Assembly: GCF_900112365.1 (NCBI RefSeq)
Contig: NZ_FOLQ01000004.1
Location: 248,001 to 312,000 of the forward strand
Length of the DNA: 64,000 bases
Source: Spirosoma endophyticum
Lineage (GTDB): Bacteria > Bacteroidota > Bacteroidia > Cytophagales > Spirosomataceae
Reading direction: 5' to 3'
The translations under genes and the position numbers were made by a program. Shown here piece after piece: positions 16,770 through 27,001 of the stretch. The notes under the pieces were generated by a model, which was not told the origin of the DNA, searched no databases, and saw only the letters and a program-made list of their open reading frames with translations. Positions within the stretch are counted from its first letter, which is position 1. Each line of letters begins with the position of its first letter.

Positions 16770-18158
16770 TTAATAACCGGGATTTTGCTTACCTGCCAAA
16801 GCCGGATTTTGCTGAATTTCCGTTTGCGGAATTGGCCAGAGTTCATATTTAGCATTCCAGTTAGGTGAGAAAGATGACATAACAGCCTGTGCCCGCCCCG
16901 TCCGAACCAGATCATACCAACGATGTCCTTCAAAGGCCAGCTCATATTGGCGCTCACGTTCAATGACCAGCAACACATCAGCCTGAGCACCAACCGCAGC
17001 GGCTGGTGCTTTTGCCCGTGTACGCAATACGTTAATGTCAGCCACCGCACCTGTTGTTCCAGCTAATTTTCCCTGCTGAGCTCTGGCTTCAGCCCGAATT
17101 AAGTACATTTCGGCCAGCCGCATCAGCACAATGTTGTTGTTATCTTCTGAAGCCGTACCGTATTTCCTCACCGACCAACCATTATCATTGCCTTTCAGGT
17201 TGTTGGAATCGAATCCAATTGTCGTGTTGCGGGTACCAGATTCTGTAGAGTTAAGCGCCAGAACGAGCTGGTTCGAGGGAATCACTTCCCGACGTCCTAC
17301 CAGTAGATTATTTAAGGCAAAATTGCCAGTTCCCGGATCATCTGTAAGGTTATAACCAACCTCCAGAATCGACTCGTGCGTAAAATCTTTCAGGACAATG
17401 TCTATAAAATTAGCCTCCAGTGTATAAACACCTGAATTAATCACTGTAGTCGCTAGTTCTTCGGCCTTTGCCCAGTTTTTTAGGTATAAATAGTAGCGAG
17501 CCATTGCCGCCTGACAGGTAATTTTATTTGCATAGGTCGCATTTGTAGTTATATCAGTCGACCCAGAGGCTACGGTAGGTAAATCCGTTAGTGCTGCCGT
17601 ATAATCCGCCAGTACAGATGTCAGAATAGTAGTTTTATCTGTTCTTGGGATATTGCTGTTTATTGATCGATCAATGGTAGTTACCTGTGGAATATCACCA
17701 TACGTATAGACGCCGATAAAATTAGCCCAGCCTCGCAGAAAACGAGCCTCTGCCGTAACGCTCTTCCGGGTTGTTTCAGGAACACCGCTAACAAGCGGCA
17801 AACGCTCCAAAATGAAATTAGCGACATAAATTGTCGAGTACAAGTTTTGCCATAATGCATCTACAGCGCCATTGGCAGCCGTAATCTGTTTGGTACCCAA
17901 TTCACGATAATCATTAAATGTACCGTTAAACTGGATATTATCTACCGTAAAATCACCTGCAATAATGTTGGGAGATGCTGACCCGCGCAAAGCGCTGTAT
18001 AAACCAACCCGAACTGTTTGTACGTCATTAGGTTCGTTTAGTACCAGATCGTCCACAAGTAAAGCTACCGGCTTGGGCTCCAGCACAGGCTGGCAGGCGG
18101 CCAGACTAACCAGTACTACCAGTACACTATATCGTATAAGGCGAATCACTTTAACCAT
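16770..18158 (-). CDS. SusD/RagB-family outer-membrane nutrient-binding lipoprotein (SusD1)
   Basis: 462 residues from the ATG at 18158, which starts a lipoprotein signal (VSLAACQ); a TTG 15 nt upstream is a weaker start. The N-terminal helical domain (GLYSALRGSASPNIIAGDFTVDN ... LWQNLYSTIYVANFILERL) and the C-terminal SusD signature (AEMYLIRAEARAQQGKLAG, DINVLRTRAKA, LLVIERERQYELAFEGHRWYDLVRTG, ELWPIPQTEIQQNPAL) are clear. It lies on the cell surface as the lid of the SusC transporter and captures substrate. The gene starts 26 nt after SusC1. The co-transcribed metalloprotease suggests peptides or protein as cargo, but this is inference. Confidence 0.95.
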   Translation of the reverse strand: MVKVIRLIRYSVLVVLVSLAACQPVLEPKPVALLVDDLVLNEPNDVQTVRVGLYSALRGSASPNIIAGDFTVDNIQFNGTFNDYRELGTKQITAANGAVDALWQNLYSTIYVANFILERLPLVSGVPETTRKSVTAEARFLRGWANFIGVYTYGDIPQVTTIDRSINSNIPRTDKTTILTSVLADYTAALTDLPTVASGSTDITTNATYANKITCQAAMARYYLYLKNWAKAEELATTVINSGVYTLEANFIDIVLKDFTHESILEVGYNLTDDPGTGNFALNNLLVGRREVIPSNQLVLALNSTESGTRNTTIGFDSNNLKGNDNGWSVRKYGTASEDNNNIVLMRLAEMYLIRAEARAQQGKLAGTTGAVADINVLRTRAKAPAAAVGAQADVLLVIERERQYELAFEGHRWYDLVRTGRAQAVMSSFSPNWNAKYELWPIPQTEIQQNPALAGKQNPGY

Positions 18159-18184
18159 TATGCTACGTGTCAATATAGTATCTA

Positions 18185-21100
18185 TTAAAAACTGAGGGAT
18201 AGACCCACCAGCACGGTTTTTATCTGAGGTAATGTAAAAAAATCAATTCCCTGGGCCGTTGTTGACCCATCGAGTGTGCTCACTTCGGGGTCTGAGCCTG
18301 AATAGCGGGTCAACGTCCAGAGATTCATGGCCGATGCATACAAACGAGCATTACCAACTTTGTATTTATTGGTCCATTTCTTCGGGAAATTATACCCAAA
18401 GGATACGTTTTTCAGACGCAGATAGGAACCGTCTTCCAGAAATCGGCTACTCAGGTAATTATTGTATGAATTTAGGTACTCATACTTGGGTACACTGGTA
18501 ATATCGCCTTCTTTCTGCCAGCGCTTAAGCGCCTGCCGTATTTGATTATTTTGCAGATCAGCCCCGGAATTGAGGAGCGTTACGTTCGAAAAATTCAGGA
18601 TGCTGTTGCCATAAGAAGCCTGAAAAAACACGCTCAGATCGAATCCTTTCCAGGAGACCTTATTCGTCAAACCACCAACCAGTTTGGGTTGAGCATTTCC
18701 AATTACTTGCCCATCGTCGGGAGAAATCCGGCCATCGCCGTTTTTATCGTCATATATAGCATTGCCTGTAGCAGGATCGACCCCCAGGAATTTCAGCCCC
18801 CAGAACGTACCAAGCGGCTGACCGGGCAAGATAACGTTCGTGTTAGAAACCCCGTTTCCCGTATAGCCCCGAAATACGGGCTGACTACCGGTCAGCTCAA
18901 CAACTTTGTTTTCGTTGTGCGATATATTCAGGTCCGTACTCCAGCGCACCGCTTTATTGATGTTTACGGTTGATATGGTTAGCTCGACGCCCCGGTTCGC
19001 CACTTTTCCAATATTGCCCTGAACGTTACTAAAACCCGTCGTTTGTGGAATAGGCTGCGCAAACAATAGCTTGTCGGTCAGGTTATCATACGCGTCGATC
19101 GTTACGTTGAATCGCCCGCTGAAGAAGGAAGCATCCAGACCAATATTTGCTTCGCGCGTGCGTTCCCACTGCAATAACGGATTCGCCAGCGCGGCTGGCC
19201 CTACGCCGGTTGCCCCACTGTAGGTAGCCGATGCCCAGGTACCCAGAAACTGATAGTCGCCAATGCGCTCATTGCCCGTAAACCCATAACTTGCTCTTAG
19301 TTTCAGATCGCTCAAGGCCCGAAAACCCTCCAGAAATTTCTCACTTGAGATACGCCAGGCTACGGAACCTGATGGGAATATGCCGAAACGCTTATTTTGA
19401 CCGAAACGTGATGACCCATCGTAGCGGGTTGTCAGGGTAGCTAAGTACTTATCGTCATAGGCATAGTTGACTTCGCCAAAAGTTGAAATCAAGCCATTGT
19501 TCGTTACTATACCATCACCCTGGTCAACAATACCGGCAGACCGTATATACGTAAAGTCATCGCTGGGAAACAGTCGTCCCTGTACACTACCACTTCGATA
19601 CGTAGTCTGCAACAATTCAAAGCCTGCCAATGCGGTAAACCGGTGTTTCTCCGCCAGCGTGAAACTGTAGTTCAGTGTGTTCGTATTAATAAACGTAGAT
19701 ACATTGGTACTGCTATACGTACCGTATCCATGTCCTCCGACAGAGGTTAGAAACCCACCAATAGCGGTTGTAGACGGTTCGTAATCGTCCTCCGTTATGT
19801 TGTTATAATCGATGCTGAACTTCGTCCTGAACCGGAGATTCGGCATAATCTCGTACTCGCCATAAACTCCACCCAGCATCTTTATCGTGTATACATTAAA
19901 GCGTGGCAAGAGCGCCTGTCCAACGGGGTTGAAGTTTGGAAACCCAGCGTAATTAGCTCCATCGCCAGGTCCATATAATCTACCCTGTTCGTTATAAGGA
20001 GCGTAGTAAGGTAAACTCTTTACCGCGCCGGAATAAACGCCATCCAGAAAATTATCGCCCTTTACCCGTCTGTTCAGTGCTCTCGACAAGGTCAGGTTCG
20101 TGCCAAATGAGAGCTTCTGCGTGGCTTTATGATCGAATTTAAACTGGCCTGTATAGCGCGTAAACTGGTTGTTTAGCTGAACGCCCTGCTCATCTCGGTA
20201 GCTTCCACTGAGGTAGAATTGCGTTTTGTCGTTGCCGCCCTGCGTTGAGAGTTGGTATTGCTGATAAACGCCTTTGCGCAACGTAGCATCAACCCAATCG
20301 GTATTCACCGCATCCGTTACACCTCTGATCAAGCCCAATTTATCAGGATCTTGCCCGGCATTGGTAACGGCCTCCCGCTGAAGGGTTAGTAATTCACTTG
20401 CATTGAGTAAATCAGGCCGACGAACCACGTCGGTCATTCCACGCTGTACATCCAGGGTAAAGCTTGTTTTTTGATTCGATTTCCCACGTTTAGTCGTTAT
20501 CAATACGACACCGTTAGCCGCCCGCGAGCCGTAAATGGCTTTGGCCGAAGCATCTTTTAATATCTGCATCGACTCAATATCATTGGGATTGAAGAGAGCC
20601 AGCGCATTGTCGGTCTGTCCCCCGAATTCACGCTCAGATAGAGCTCCATCCTGTACTGGTACGCCATCAACAATGAATAAAGGCCGGTTGCTGGCCGAAA
20701 TCGACGTAGATCCACGGATACGTACCGTCAGGCCTCCCCCTGGTGTGCCCGACGACTGTGTCACCTGAACGCCAGCCGCCTGTCCCTGTAGTGCCTGATC
20801 CAGACTTGTAACCGGAATGTCTTTAAATCGGTCGGGAGAAACGGACGCAATGGAGCCCGTAATGTCTTTCCGTTGTGTGGTGTTATAACCCGTCACAACG
20901 ACCTGGCTTAGTTCATTGATGGACTCCTGCATTTGCACGTTGACAACCGTGCGATTGCCAACGGTTACTTCCTGCGTAACAAGTCCAATAGAGGTGAGCA
21001 AAAGAACAGCGTTTGGACTGGAAATCGCAATGGTATAATTCCCGGCTGCGTCCGTGCTGACGCCGTTGGTTGTTCCCTTAACGACAATATTCACCCCTGG

Positions 21101-21223
21101 TATAGGCTGGCCATCCTGCGCCGACGTAACCCTTCCCGATATACGCAGCCCCTGAGCAAACAACCAACCCGGTAGCACAGCCAGCAAAGCAGACCAGATA
21201 AGAAGACAGTAAAATTTTCTCAT
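18185..21223 (-). CDS. SusC/RagA-family TonB-linked outer-membrane transporter (SusC1)
   Basis: 1012 residues with a signal peptide ending LFAQG. Order: CarboxypepD_reg-like domain (about 25-105: GRVTSAQDGQPIPGVNIVVKGTTNGVSTD), then the plug (about 110-225: VVVTGYNTTQRKDITGSIASV, LDQALQGQAAGVQV, RIRGSTSISASNRPLFIVDGVP, ASAKAIYGSRAANGVVLITTKRG), then a 22-strand-type barrel ending in aromatic LVGLSLSF. It imports ligand captured by SusD, powered by TonB. It is clearly different from SusC2/SusC3 in this window. A -7 box at 21317-21324 gives a leader of roughly 85 nt. It is first in a five-gene operon down to the M43 protease. Confidence 0.96.
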   Translation of the reverse strand: MRKFYCLLIWSALLAVLPGWLFAQGLRISGRVTSAQDGQPIPGVNIVVKGTTNGVSTDAAGNYTIAISSPNAVLLLTSIGLVTQEVTVGNRTVVNVQMQESINELSQVVVTGYNTTQRKDITGSIASVSPDRFKDIPVTSLDQALQGQAAGVQVTQSSGTPGGGLTVRIRGSTSISASNRPLFIVDGVPVQDGALSEREFGGQTDNALALFNPNDIESMQILKDASAKAIYGSRAANGVVLITTKRGKSNQKTSFTLDVQRGMTDVVRRPDLLNASELLTLQREAVTNAGQDPDKLGLIRGVTDAVNTDWVDATLRKGVYQQYQLSTQGGNDKTQFYLSGSYRDEQGVQLNNQFTRYTGQFKFDHKATQKLSFGTNLTLSRALNRRVKGDNFLDGVYSGAVKSLPYYAPYNEQGRLYGPGDGANYAGFPNFNPVGQALLPRFNVYTIKMLGGVYGEYEIMPNLRFRTKFSIDYNNITEDDYEPSTTAIGGFLTSVGGHGYGTYSSTNVSTFINTNTLNYSFTLAEKHRFTALAGFELLQTTYRSGSVQGRLFPSDDFTYIRSAGIVDQGDGIVTNNGLISTFGEVNYAYDDKYLATLTTRYDGSSRFGQNKRFGIFPSGSVAWRISSEKFLEGFRALSDLKLRASYGFTGNERIGDYQFLGTWASATYSGATGVGPAALANPLLQWERTREANIGLDASFFSGRFNVTIDAYDNLTDKLLFAQPIPQTTGFSNVQGNIGKVANRGVELTISTVNINKAVRWSTDLNISHNENKVVELTGSQPVFRGYTGNGVSNTNVILPGQPLGTFWGLKFLGVDPATGNAIYDDKNGDGRISPDDGQVIGNAQPKLVGGLTNKVSWKGFDLSVFFQASYGNSILNFSNVTLLNSGADLQNNQIRQALKRWQKEGDITSVPKYEYLNSYNNYLSSRFLEDGSYLRLKNVSFGYNFPKKWTNKYKVGNARLYASAMNLWTLTRYSGSDPEVSTLDGSTTAQGIDFFTLPQIKTVLVGLSLSF

Positions 21224-21316
21224 GTATAGGTTATATTCCAGATAATTTCTTTAGGATGTGTGTACTACGTTCGAGCGAAACAATCTATTGAAAAGCTTAG
21301 CAAGCTACTATTTTTT

Positions 21317-21324
21317 CAAACGTA
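21317..21324 (-). promoter_or_regulatory. -7 box (TACGTTTG) of the SusC1 operon
   Basis: The minus strand reads TACGTTTG, matching TAnnTTTG, 94 nt before the SusC1 ATG. No good -33 TTG is found at the usual distance, so confidence is limited. Confidence 0.4.
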
Positions 21325-21530
21325 AAACTCGCCTTCATCGTATAAATCCATTGACTAACCAGACCATAAAAATAGGTCTGTTTTTCAGTTAGTTTACTGA
21401 ATAGAACCTGACGTTGTCATAGCCTTATGAAACATCTTTACCAAGTATACGCAGTTTTGATCTCAATTGATGCACTACGTGTCCCTTTAAGCCTGGCATG
21501 CGATTTCCCTTACCTTGTTAAAACCAAAAG

Positions 21531-21557
21531 AGGCTCTCCGTTACTAACGGAGAGCCT
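21531..21557 (-). terminator. Hairpin terminator after SusD2
   Basis: Perfect 13-bp arms (21531-21543, 21545-21557) around one base, followed on the minus strand by a T-rich tract (complement of the A-run at 21520-21529). It lies 60 nt past the SusD2 stop. Confidence 0.85.
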
Positions 21558-21616
21558 CCTGACACAAAGCAGTAATCAGTATTTACTACGTCTGTTCTTT
21601 ATGACATGATGGAATA

Positions 21617-23296
21617 CTAAAAATTGGGATTTTTGGTAGCAACGCTGTTTGTCGCTGGATTTAATACCGATTCATCAGCGGGAACATCCCAGTAATCCAG
21701 GAAGTTATAGTTAACGGTAACGTTTTTATTGACGACACCCGCCGTTGTTACTACGGTATTGCCATAGCTTCCACCACCGTTGGCGATGTCATACGTCCAA
21801 CCCCAGCGTCTGCTATCATAAAATGAGAGTCCGCGGCCGAAAAGAGCAACCCGTCTTTCTTTGGTCAGCTCCGTAAGGGCTTTGGCCAATGTCAAACCTG
21901 TTCCTTTAACGGCAGCCACTCCGGCTCCCTGAAAGGTTCTTACAGCGTCAACGTATCCCAGGCCAGTCTCTATGTTGTTCAGACGCATATTCGCTTCGGC
22001 CAGCATCAGCGCATTTTCTTCATAGCTACCCGCAATGAATAGCTCGTAGGCACCAACGTTCTTGCTTCCATACGTATATACGGCTCCACCACTCGCATTA
22101 TCAACTAAACTATAGCGTGTTGTATAGTTGTAATTGTTTGTATAGGTGGTCTTCGTGTCAAAATTCGTTGACAGCCGTTTATCCCCCGTGTTAAAGTTTT
22201 GAATAAACCGTTCACTGATCTTAAACGTCGTAGCGGTATTAACACCCGTCGTCAGCGAACCAACCGTGCCGCCCGAAGCAGAAAAGAATGAATTTTGTGG
22301 AGTACTTCTTCCTGTAAAGACAAAATCATCCGCTTTGATGCCGTTTGTGACTAAGGTCAGGATGCTGTTCCAATCGGCAGTCGTTATAGGCGTTGTAGAC
22401 GACTTGGTAATTGTGGCGTTGGGATTTCCATTCACGAACGGAGCCAGTTTATTCACCAGGATATTACGAGCCAGCATGGTATTGATGTTACGCTTCCACA
22501 TATCTACGGTCAAAACACCACCATGACCTACCTGATTAGCGACCGGAATCAGTTGCGTCAACACGGCCTGATAGTCGCTGGCGCTGGTAATGCTCGTCAA
22601 CGTAGTGGCAGCCTGATTAAAAAATGTATTAGATTGACTAATGATGGCATCATGCAGCACGTATTCGCTGCTGGCAACACCCGCCTTATCGAGAATAAGA
22701 CCCGAATAATACATCGATCCGATAGAGGCATAGGCATATCCCTTCCACCAGTAACACCACGCTTTTATCGTATTGGCCCGGCTGGCAGCATCGCCCGAAA
22801 ACTTGATACCATCCACAAGACTCAATACGTTATTGCACGCATTGTTCAGCGCATACATATTCAACCACTGATAATAGAGTGGGTTGTTGCTGGCTCCCGT
22901 TGAGGCACGACTATTATACGACCGAATGATCCCTATGGCAGGCGACGGATTTGTCAATTTAGTACCATCGTCTAAGATAATATAGTCCGGTACGCCTATG
23001 GTGGTGACCTGATTGTTCGATGCATCAGCACCCACTAAATCGGCCATAAGCTCACTGTACCCCCAAGGCAACGAAAAGTAACTGTTGCCCAGCCAGTTAT
23101 CTCCATTCAAAAAGCCGTTGATATATACGCCCCCCTGCGCCAGTGAGATAAGGCCAGATTCTGTATTAACATTGGCGGTTACTGTAGGAGCGTTTGGGTT
23201 ACCAACGTCCAACTGTTCTTTGCAGGAAACTGCGCTCACGAAAATTGCCGTGAAACAGATCGTGTAAAGAAATTTATTTGTCTTTATGAGTTTCAT
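21617..23296 (-). CDS. SusD/RagB-family lipoprotein (SusD2)
   Basis: 559 residues with lipobox VSAVSCKE. Directly after the Cys it shares the segment EQLDVxNPNxPTV and LAQGGVYxNG with SusD3 at 27075-28721, so the two are paralogs. SusD features: a TPR-like helical region (YYQWLNMYALNNACNNVLSLVD, AWCYWWKGYAYASIGSMYYSG), then NALMLAEANMRLNNIETGLGYVDAVRTFQGAG, and LTELTKERRVALFGRGLSFYDSRRWGW, and a C-terminal YNFLDYWDVPADE. It is a surface substrate-binding partner of SusC2, whose stop lies 21 nt upstream. The substrate cannot be read from the sequence, and no enzyme gene is attached to this pair. Confidence 0.94.
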   Translation of the reverse strand: MKLIKTNKFLYTICFTAIFVSAVSCKEQLDVGNPNAPTVTANVNTESGLISLAQGGVYINGFLNGDNWLGNSYFSLPWGYSELMADLVGADASNNQVTTIGVPDYIILDDGTKLTNPSPAIGIIRSYNSRASTGASNNPLYYQWLNMYALNNACNNVLSLVDGIKFSGDAASRANTIKAWCYWWKGYAYASIGSMYYSGLILDKAGVASSEYVLHDAIISQSNTFFNQAATTLTSITSASDYQAVLTQLIPVANQVGHGGVLTVDMWKRNINTMLARNILVNKLAPFVNGNPNATITKSSTTPITTADWNSILTLVTNGIKADDFVFTGRSTPQNSFFSASGGTVGSLTTGVNTATTFKISERFIQNFNTGDKRLSTNFDTKTTYTNNYNYTTRYSLVDNASGGAVYTYGSKNVGAYELFIAGSYEENALMLAEANMRLNNIETGLGYVDAVRTFQGAGVAAVKGTGLTLAKALTELTKERRVALFGRGLSFYDSRRWGWTYDIANGGGSYGNTVVTTAGVVNKNVTVNYNFLDYWDVPADESVLNPATNSVATKNPNF

Positions 23297-23317
23297 GTTG
23301 AAAGAAAGTTTTAAAAG

Positions 23318-26300
23318 TTAGAACCCGATATTCAGTCCAACCTGATACGACTTGGTGTTAGGCAGCGTGTTGTGATCTATACCTCTGTCGAAAGAGGAGT
23401 TAGACGCACCTGAACTGATTTCAGGATCAAACCCGGTATACTTGGTAACGGTCAGCAGATTCCGACCGGTAAGCACTAACTGGCAGCGATTAATATAGGG
23501 TAGTTTAACAACCTTACCCAGATCAAAAGCCAGCGAAATATTCCGTAACCGCAGGAAAGACGCATCTTCAACAAAGAAGTCTTTAGTTGCATTGTTTCCA
23601 GCACCACGGGTACTACCCCATAGTGCATAATAGGCACTCGCCCAATACGCGGTGTACGCACCTGTCTGTCCGTCGATTGTTACGGGTTTGGAGAAATCGC
23701 CGTGGATACCATCGCGGTACATCCATTCTTTCGTCTGATTGTATAAGTGACTTCCATATACCCAGTCGAACTGGAAATTTAATGTCAGGAAATCCTTGAA
23801 ACTAAACGAGTTAATGAACGACGCATTGAACTTTGGATTGGGGTTAGCCAACGGATATTTTTCATCCGTAAACTGAATCGCCATCGTTGCCTTATCCACC
23901 ACCCGTCCATCGACCATCGTATACTTCGAGGCATCACCTTCTGTAATGTACCGCGAACCATCCTGACGGGTAAAGGCCGTGCTCGTCATGGCCTTATACC
24001 CAAATACCTGACCAATTTGCTGACCGGCTGTCAATACCAGGGCAGCATCTCCTGCGCCTGACGTCAAGATAATGTCGGCACCGCCTGAAATAGCATCAAT
24101 TTTGGAGATCTGATGACCAAAGTTGGTTGTGAAATCCCACTTCAGCCCTTTGGAATTAAAGACTGGCAACGTCAGCGAGAACTGAATTCCGTTTGACGAC
24201 ATGTCGATCGCATTGGTCAATTGGCCGGTTGAGCCAAGCGATGGTTGTACACTGACCGTGTAGATTACGTTTTCGCTCTTCCGCTTCCAGTACGTAAACG
24301 AACCGTTGATTGAGTTAAGCCAGTTGCCCTGACCAAGACCAATCGTAAAATCAGTACCGAGTTCAAGTTCTTTTGATACTTCCACCTTCAAATTCGCATT
24401 GTTGCTGGTAGTCGGTATCGTATAAACCAGGCCCGATCCAAGATTTTGCTGACCTAAAACAGGGTATCGGTCAAAAGCACCCGGCTGAATACCCGCTTCG
24501 CCATACGCCCCTCTCAACTTAAAGTATGACAATGTATTCGAAATGCCACTGTTCTTCATGAACGAAAACGGCGCAATATGGGCATCAAAGTGCGGGAACG
24601 TAAAGGGTGTAGAACCGGCACCAAACGCTGATGACCAGTCCGTTCGGAAACCGGCAGTAAGACCACCGTAATCGCCGAAATCAACTTTCTGGTTCACCAG
24701 GTACCCGTACGTAACGAATGGTTCCACATAATCGCCATTGTGCTTAGTGGTATTATCGTACGAGGCTACACCCTGCGATGACGTAGACGAGATATTGAAA
24801 GGCGGTGCCAGCCCTAACCCTAACCCATACGTATCATACTCTTCGTACTTCTTCTTACGATAATCGAATGATATCTGCGTGCTAGTCTGAATCGGCAATT
24901 TTATATGGAAGTCATTCTCAAAATCGGTCCGTATATAGGCAGTGGCCAGGAAGTTCTGGAACGTAGTGTTATACTGCCAGTTCGTGATTTCGCCCTTATT
25001 ATCGGGAGCAAAGTATGATGACCAGGTGTCATAATACGTAGAATTGATATTTGCCGACTGGTTGAAATATGTCCATCGTGAGTTTTCCGTACGATAGTTG
25101 AGGCCATATTTAGCGTTCAATTCTAAAAATTTGTTGATACTGTAATTAGCATCAAAGTTTTGGATGACATCTATTTTATTGTCCAGGCCGCTGGTGTACT
25201 GCTGCTGATAAAATGGGTTCGCGGCATTCACACTCAAAAAGTCGGCTGTCTGGTAGCGGGGGTACGTTCCATCGGCCAGCTTTGCGGTCAAATCAAAGAA
25301 TGGGGAGGTATTGAAAAAGCCGTATACGGAGCCAATGCTACCCAACGAGTTGCCTTTCCCGTAATCATAACCGCCCGGAGCGCCTAAGCCTGGATGAAGC
25401 GTATTTTTGGTGTAAACCAGTTGGGTGGTCGAACGTAGCGTAAACCCCTTAAACAGTTCCGTACCCAAATTGGCGGTCAGGTTGCTCCGGTCTATATAGC
25501 CATTTTTCATTACGCCACTAACCGTGTGGTTGTTGGCGGCAGAGATCGCAAAATCGCTTTTTTCCGACGCGCCCGAAATACTGATGCTATTGTTGGTTGT
25601 AGAACCGGTCTGAAATACTTGCTTAAACTGGTCATAGTATTTCAGATTAGCATTGTAGGGCGTATTCGAAACATTTCGGGTGTCCAATATGGCATAGCGC
25701 GTTGCTCCGCCGTATTTATAGGATATACCTTCAATGGAACCGTATTCATTATAAGTCAATGGTTTGCCCGACGGATCGATGAGGTTGTTGCTGGCATCCG
25801 TCAGGTAAGGATGAAGATCCGCTTTTCTGACGTTGCCACTGTTGATAAACTCGTTGGCCGAATAGCTGGTCGAGAAATTGACCGCTACGCGACCTTTTTT
25901 ACCTTTTTTAGTAAAGACCTGAATAACGCCATTGGCGCCCTGCGCGCCATAAATAGAAGCAGAAGCTGCACCTTGGACCACTTCAACGCGCTCTACGTTG
26001 CTCAGGTCCAGCGAGTTAATATCAGTCGCAGCAATCTGAACACCATCCACCATGATCAGTGGCTTGGTACCGCCCTGCACCGTGTTGATCCCCCGAAGTA
26101 CAATGTTTACCGGATCGCCAGGGTTACCACTGACCGATGAAATCTGGGCACCCGGTATTTTACCGATCAGTGCCTGGTCAATAGAGGCAGTTGGTGTCTG
26201 GGGCAGGTTTTTACCGGATACACTTTCAACCGCAATCCCTAACTTGGCTTTGCTTGTGGCGACCCCGCTACCCGTTACAACCACTTCCGTGAGCAGGCGG

Positions 26301-26602
26301 GAATCAGACACTAAACTTACATTCAGTTCAGACTGGTTGCCGATAGGAATCTCCTGAGTAGCTACTCCTACGAAGCTAAAAATCAATACGCTCCCTTTGG
26401 CTTGTGGCACTGAGATGTCAAAAATACCGCCCACGTCGGTCGTCGTACCCTTGGTTGTACCTTTCAATACAACCGAGACGCCCGGTAAAGGCGATCCGTC
26501 TTCTGCCGACGTAACCTTGCCGACAATTCTTCGATCCTGCGCCCACGCCGTGGACCAGAGTGAGCATATCAATAGCATACTCACTAGTAAAATTCTCTTC
26601 AT
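23318..26602 (-). CDS. SusC/RagA-family TonB-linked transporter (SusC2)
   Basis: 1094 residues. The signal peptide MKRILLVSMLLICSLWSTAWAQ is nearly identical to that of SusC3. A CarboxypepD_reg-like domain (GKVTSAEDGSPLPGVSVVLKG), plug (EVVVTGSGVATSKAKLGIAVES, IDQALIGKIPGAQISSVSG, NIVLRGINTVQGGTKPLIMVDGV, ASASIYGAQGANGVIQVFTKKG) and large barrel ending SYQVGLNIGF follow. The barrel ends with the aromatic outer-membrane insertion signal. It is paralogous to SusC3 over its whole length and more distant from SusC1. The promoter at 26644-26674 is shared in form and place with SusC3. The substrate is unknown. Confidence 0.96.
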   Translation of the reverse strand: MKRILLVSMLLICSLWSTAWAQDRRIVGKVTSAEDGSPLPGVSVVLKGTTKGTTTDVGGIFDISVPQAKGSVLIFSFVGVATQEIPIGNQSELNVSLVSDSRLLTEVVVTGSGVATSKAKLGIAVESVSGKNLPQTPTASIDQALIGKIPGAQISSVSGNPGDPVNIVLRGINTVQGGTKPLIMVDGVQIAATDINSLDLSNVERVEVVQGAASASIYGAQGANGVIQVFTKKGKKGRVAVNFSTSYSANEFINSGNVRKADLHPYLTDASNNLIDPSGKPLTYNEYGSIEGISYKYGGATRYAILDTRNVSNTPYNANLKYYDQFKQVFQTGSTTNNSISISGASEKSDFAISAANNHTVSGVMKNGYIDRSNLTANLGTELFKGFTLRSTTQLVYTKNTLHPGLGAPGGYDYGKGNSLGSIGSVYGFFNTSPFFDLTAKLADGTYPRYQTADFLSVNAANPFYQQQYTSGLDNKIDVIQNFDANYSINKFLELNAKYGLNYRTENSRWTYFNQSANINSTYYDTWSSYFAPDNKGEITNWQYNTTFQNFLATAYIRTDFENDFHIKLPIQTSTQISFDYRKKKYEEYDTYGLGLGLAPPFNISSTSSQGVASYDNTTKHNGDYVEPFVTYGYLVNQKVDFGDYGGLTAGFRTDWSSAFGAGSTPFTFPHFDAHIAPFSFMKNSGISNTLSYFKLRGAYGEAGIQPGAFDRYPVLGQQNLGSGLVYTIPTTSNNANLKVEVSKELELGTDFTIGLGQGNWLNSINGSFTYWKRKSENVIYTVSVQPSLGSTGQLTNAIDMSSNGIQFSLTLPVFNSKGLKWDFTTNFGHQISKIDAISGGADIILTSGAGDAALVLTAGQQIGQVFGYKAMTSTAFTRQDGSRYITEGDASKYTMVDGRVVDKATMAIQFTDEKYPLANPNPKFNASFINSFSFKDFLTLNFQFDWVYGSHLYNQTKEWMYRDGIHGDFSKPVTIDGQTGAYTAYWASAYYALWGSTRGAGNNATKDFFVEDASFLRLRNISLAFDLGKVVKLPYINRCQLVLTGRNLLTVTKYTGFDPEISSGASNSSFDRGIDHNTLPNTKSYQVGLNIGF

Positions 26603-26643
26603 AGCATATTTAGTGTTAGGCCAAAAAAACGAGTCTCTTTTAA

Positions 26644-26674
26644 CAAATCTATAAAATGAAGAAAATCATTACAA
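26644..26674 (-). promoter_or_regulatory. SusC2 promoter: -33 TTG, -7 TAGATTTG
   Basis: On the minus strand a TTG (26672-26674) is followed after 20 nt by TAGATTTG (26644-26651), matching TTG-N-TAnnTTTG. The leader to the ATG at 26602 would be roughly 35 nt. The same arrangement is conserved upstream of SusC3, which raises confidence. Confidence 0.7.
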
Positions 26675-27001
26675 ATCTTTTGAATCAATTTAATACATCG
26701 ATTCTAAATTTTAAGATCATTGTATTTTTCAATATATTATTTTGTCAATATGAATTTTGATTCTTCAAACAGGATTCATTAAAATTTATATAATTATGGC
26801 GTCCATCGACTACTTTTTAAGTATTTGTACGTGTTATTATTACTCAATCATGGACTGACCAAGTTTTTTTCGGAAGCAGGCAGATATACTGTACCGGCAA
26901 GGAATTTTAATGCCGTTTTAATATTTAAGTGGTCGAATAAGAAGCCATTAGAGGCTGTCTGACTTTATTATATCGTATACGTATTGACTTGGTCTCTTCA
27001 A

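Larger units (their letters stand above)
21224..21616. other. Intergenic region between SusC1 and SusD2
   Basis: 393 bases with no supported gene. It holds the SusC1 -7 box (21317-21324), a small dyad TTCAGT-N6-ACTGAA (21384-21401) that could be an operator, and the SusD2 terminator (21531-21557). CTACGT occurs three times here (near 21252, 21463 and 21585). A 60-codon frame at 21427-21609 runs through the terminator and is not credible. Confidence 0.6.

Noticed and set aside
21361..21379. A small dyad AGACC-N9-GGTCT
   Set aside because: Only five bases per arm; expected by chance in this much sequence.
21427..21609. A 60-codon frame in the SusC1/SusD2 gap
   Set aside because: It is crossed by the SusD2 terminator and has no support.
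25526..26140. A 204-codon plus-strand frame opposite SusC2
   Set aside because: It lies fully inside the SusC2 plug region on the other strand; the product is rich in Arg/Ile without domain or signal, and shows no promoter.
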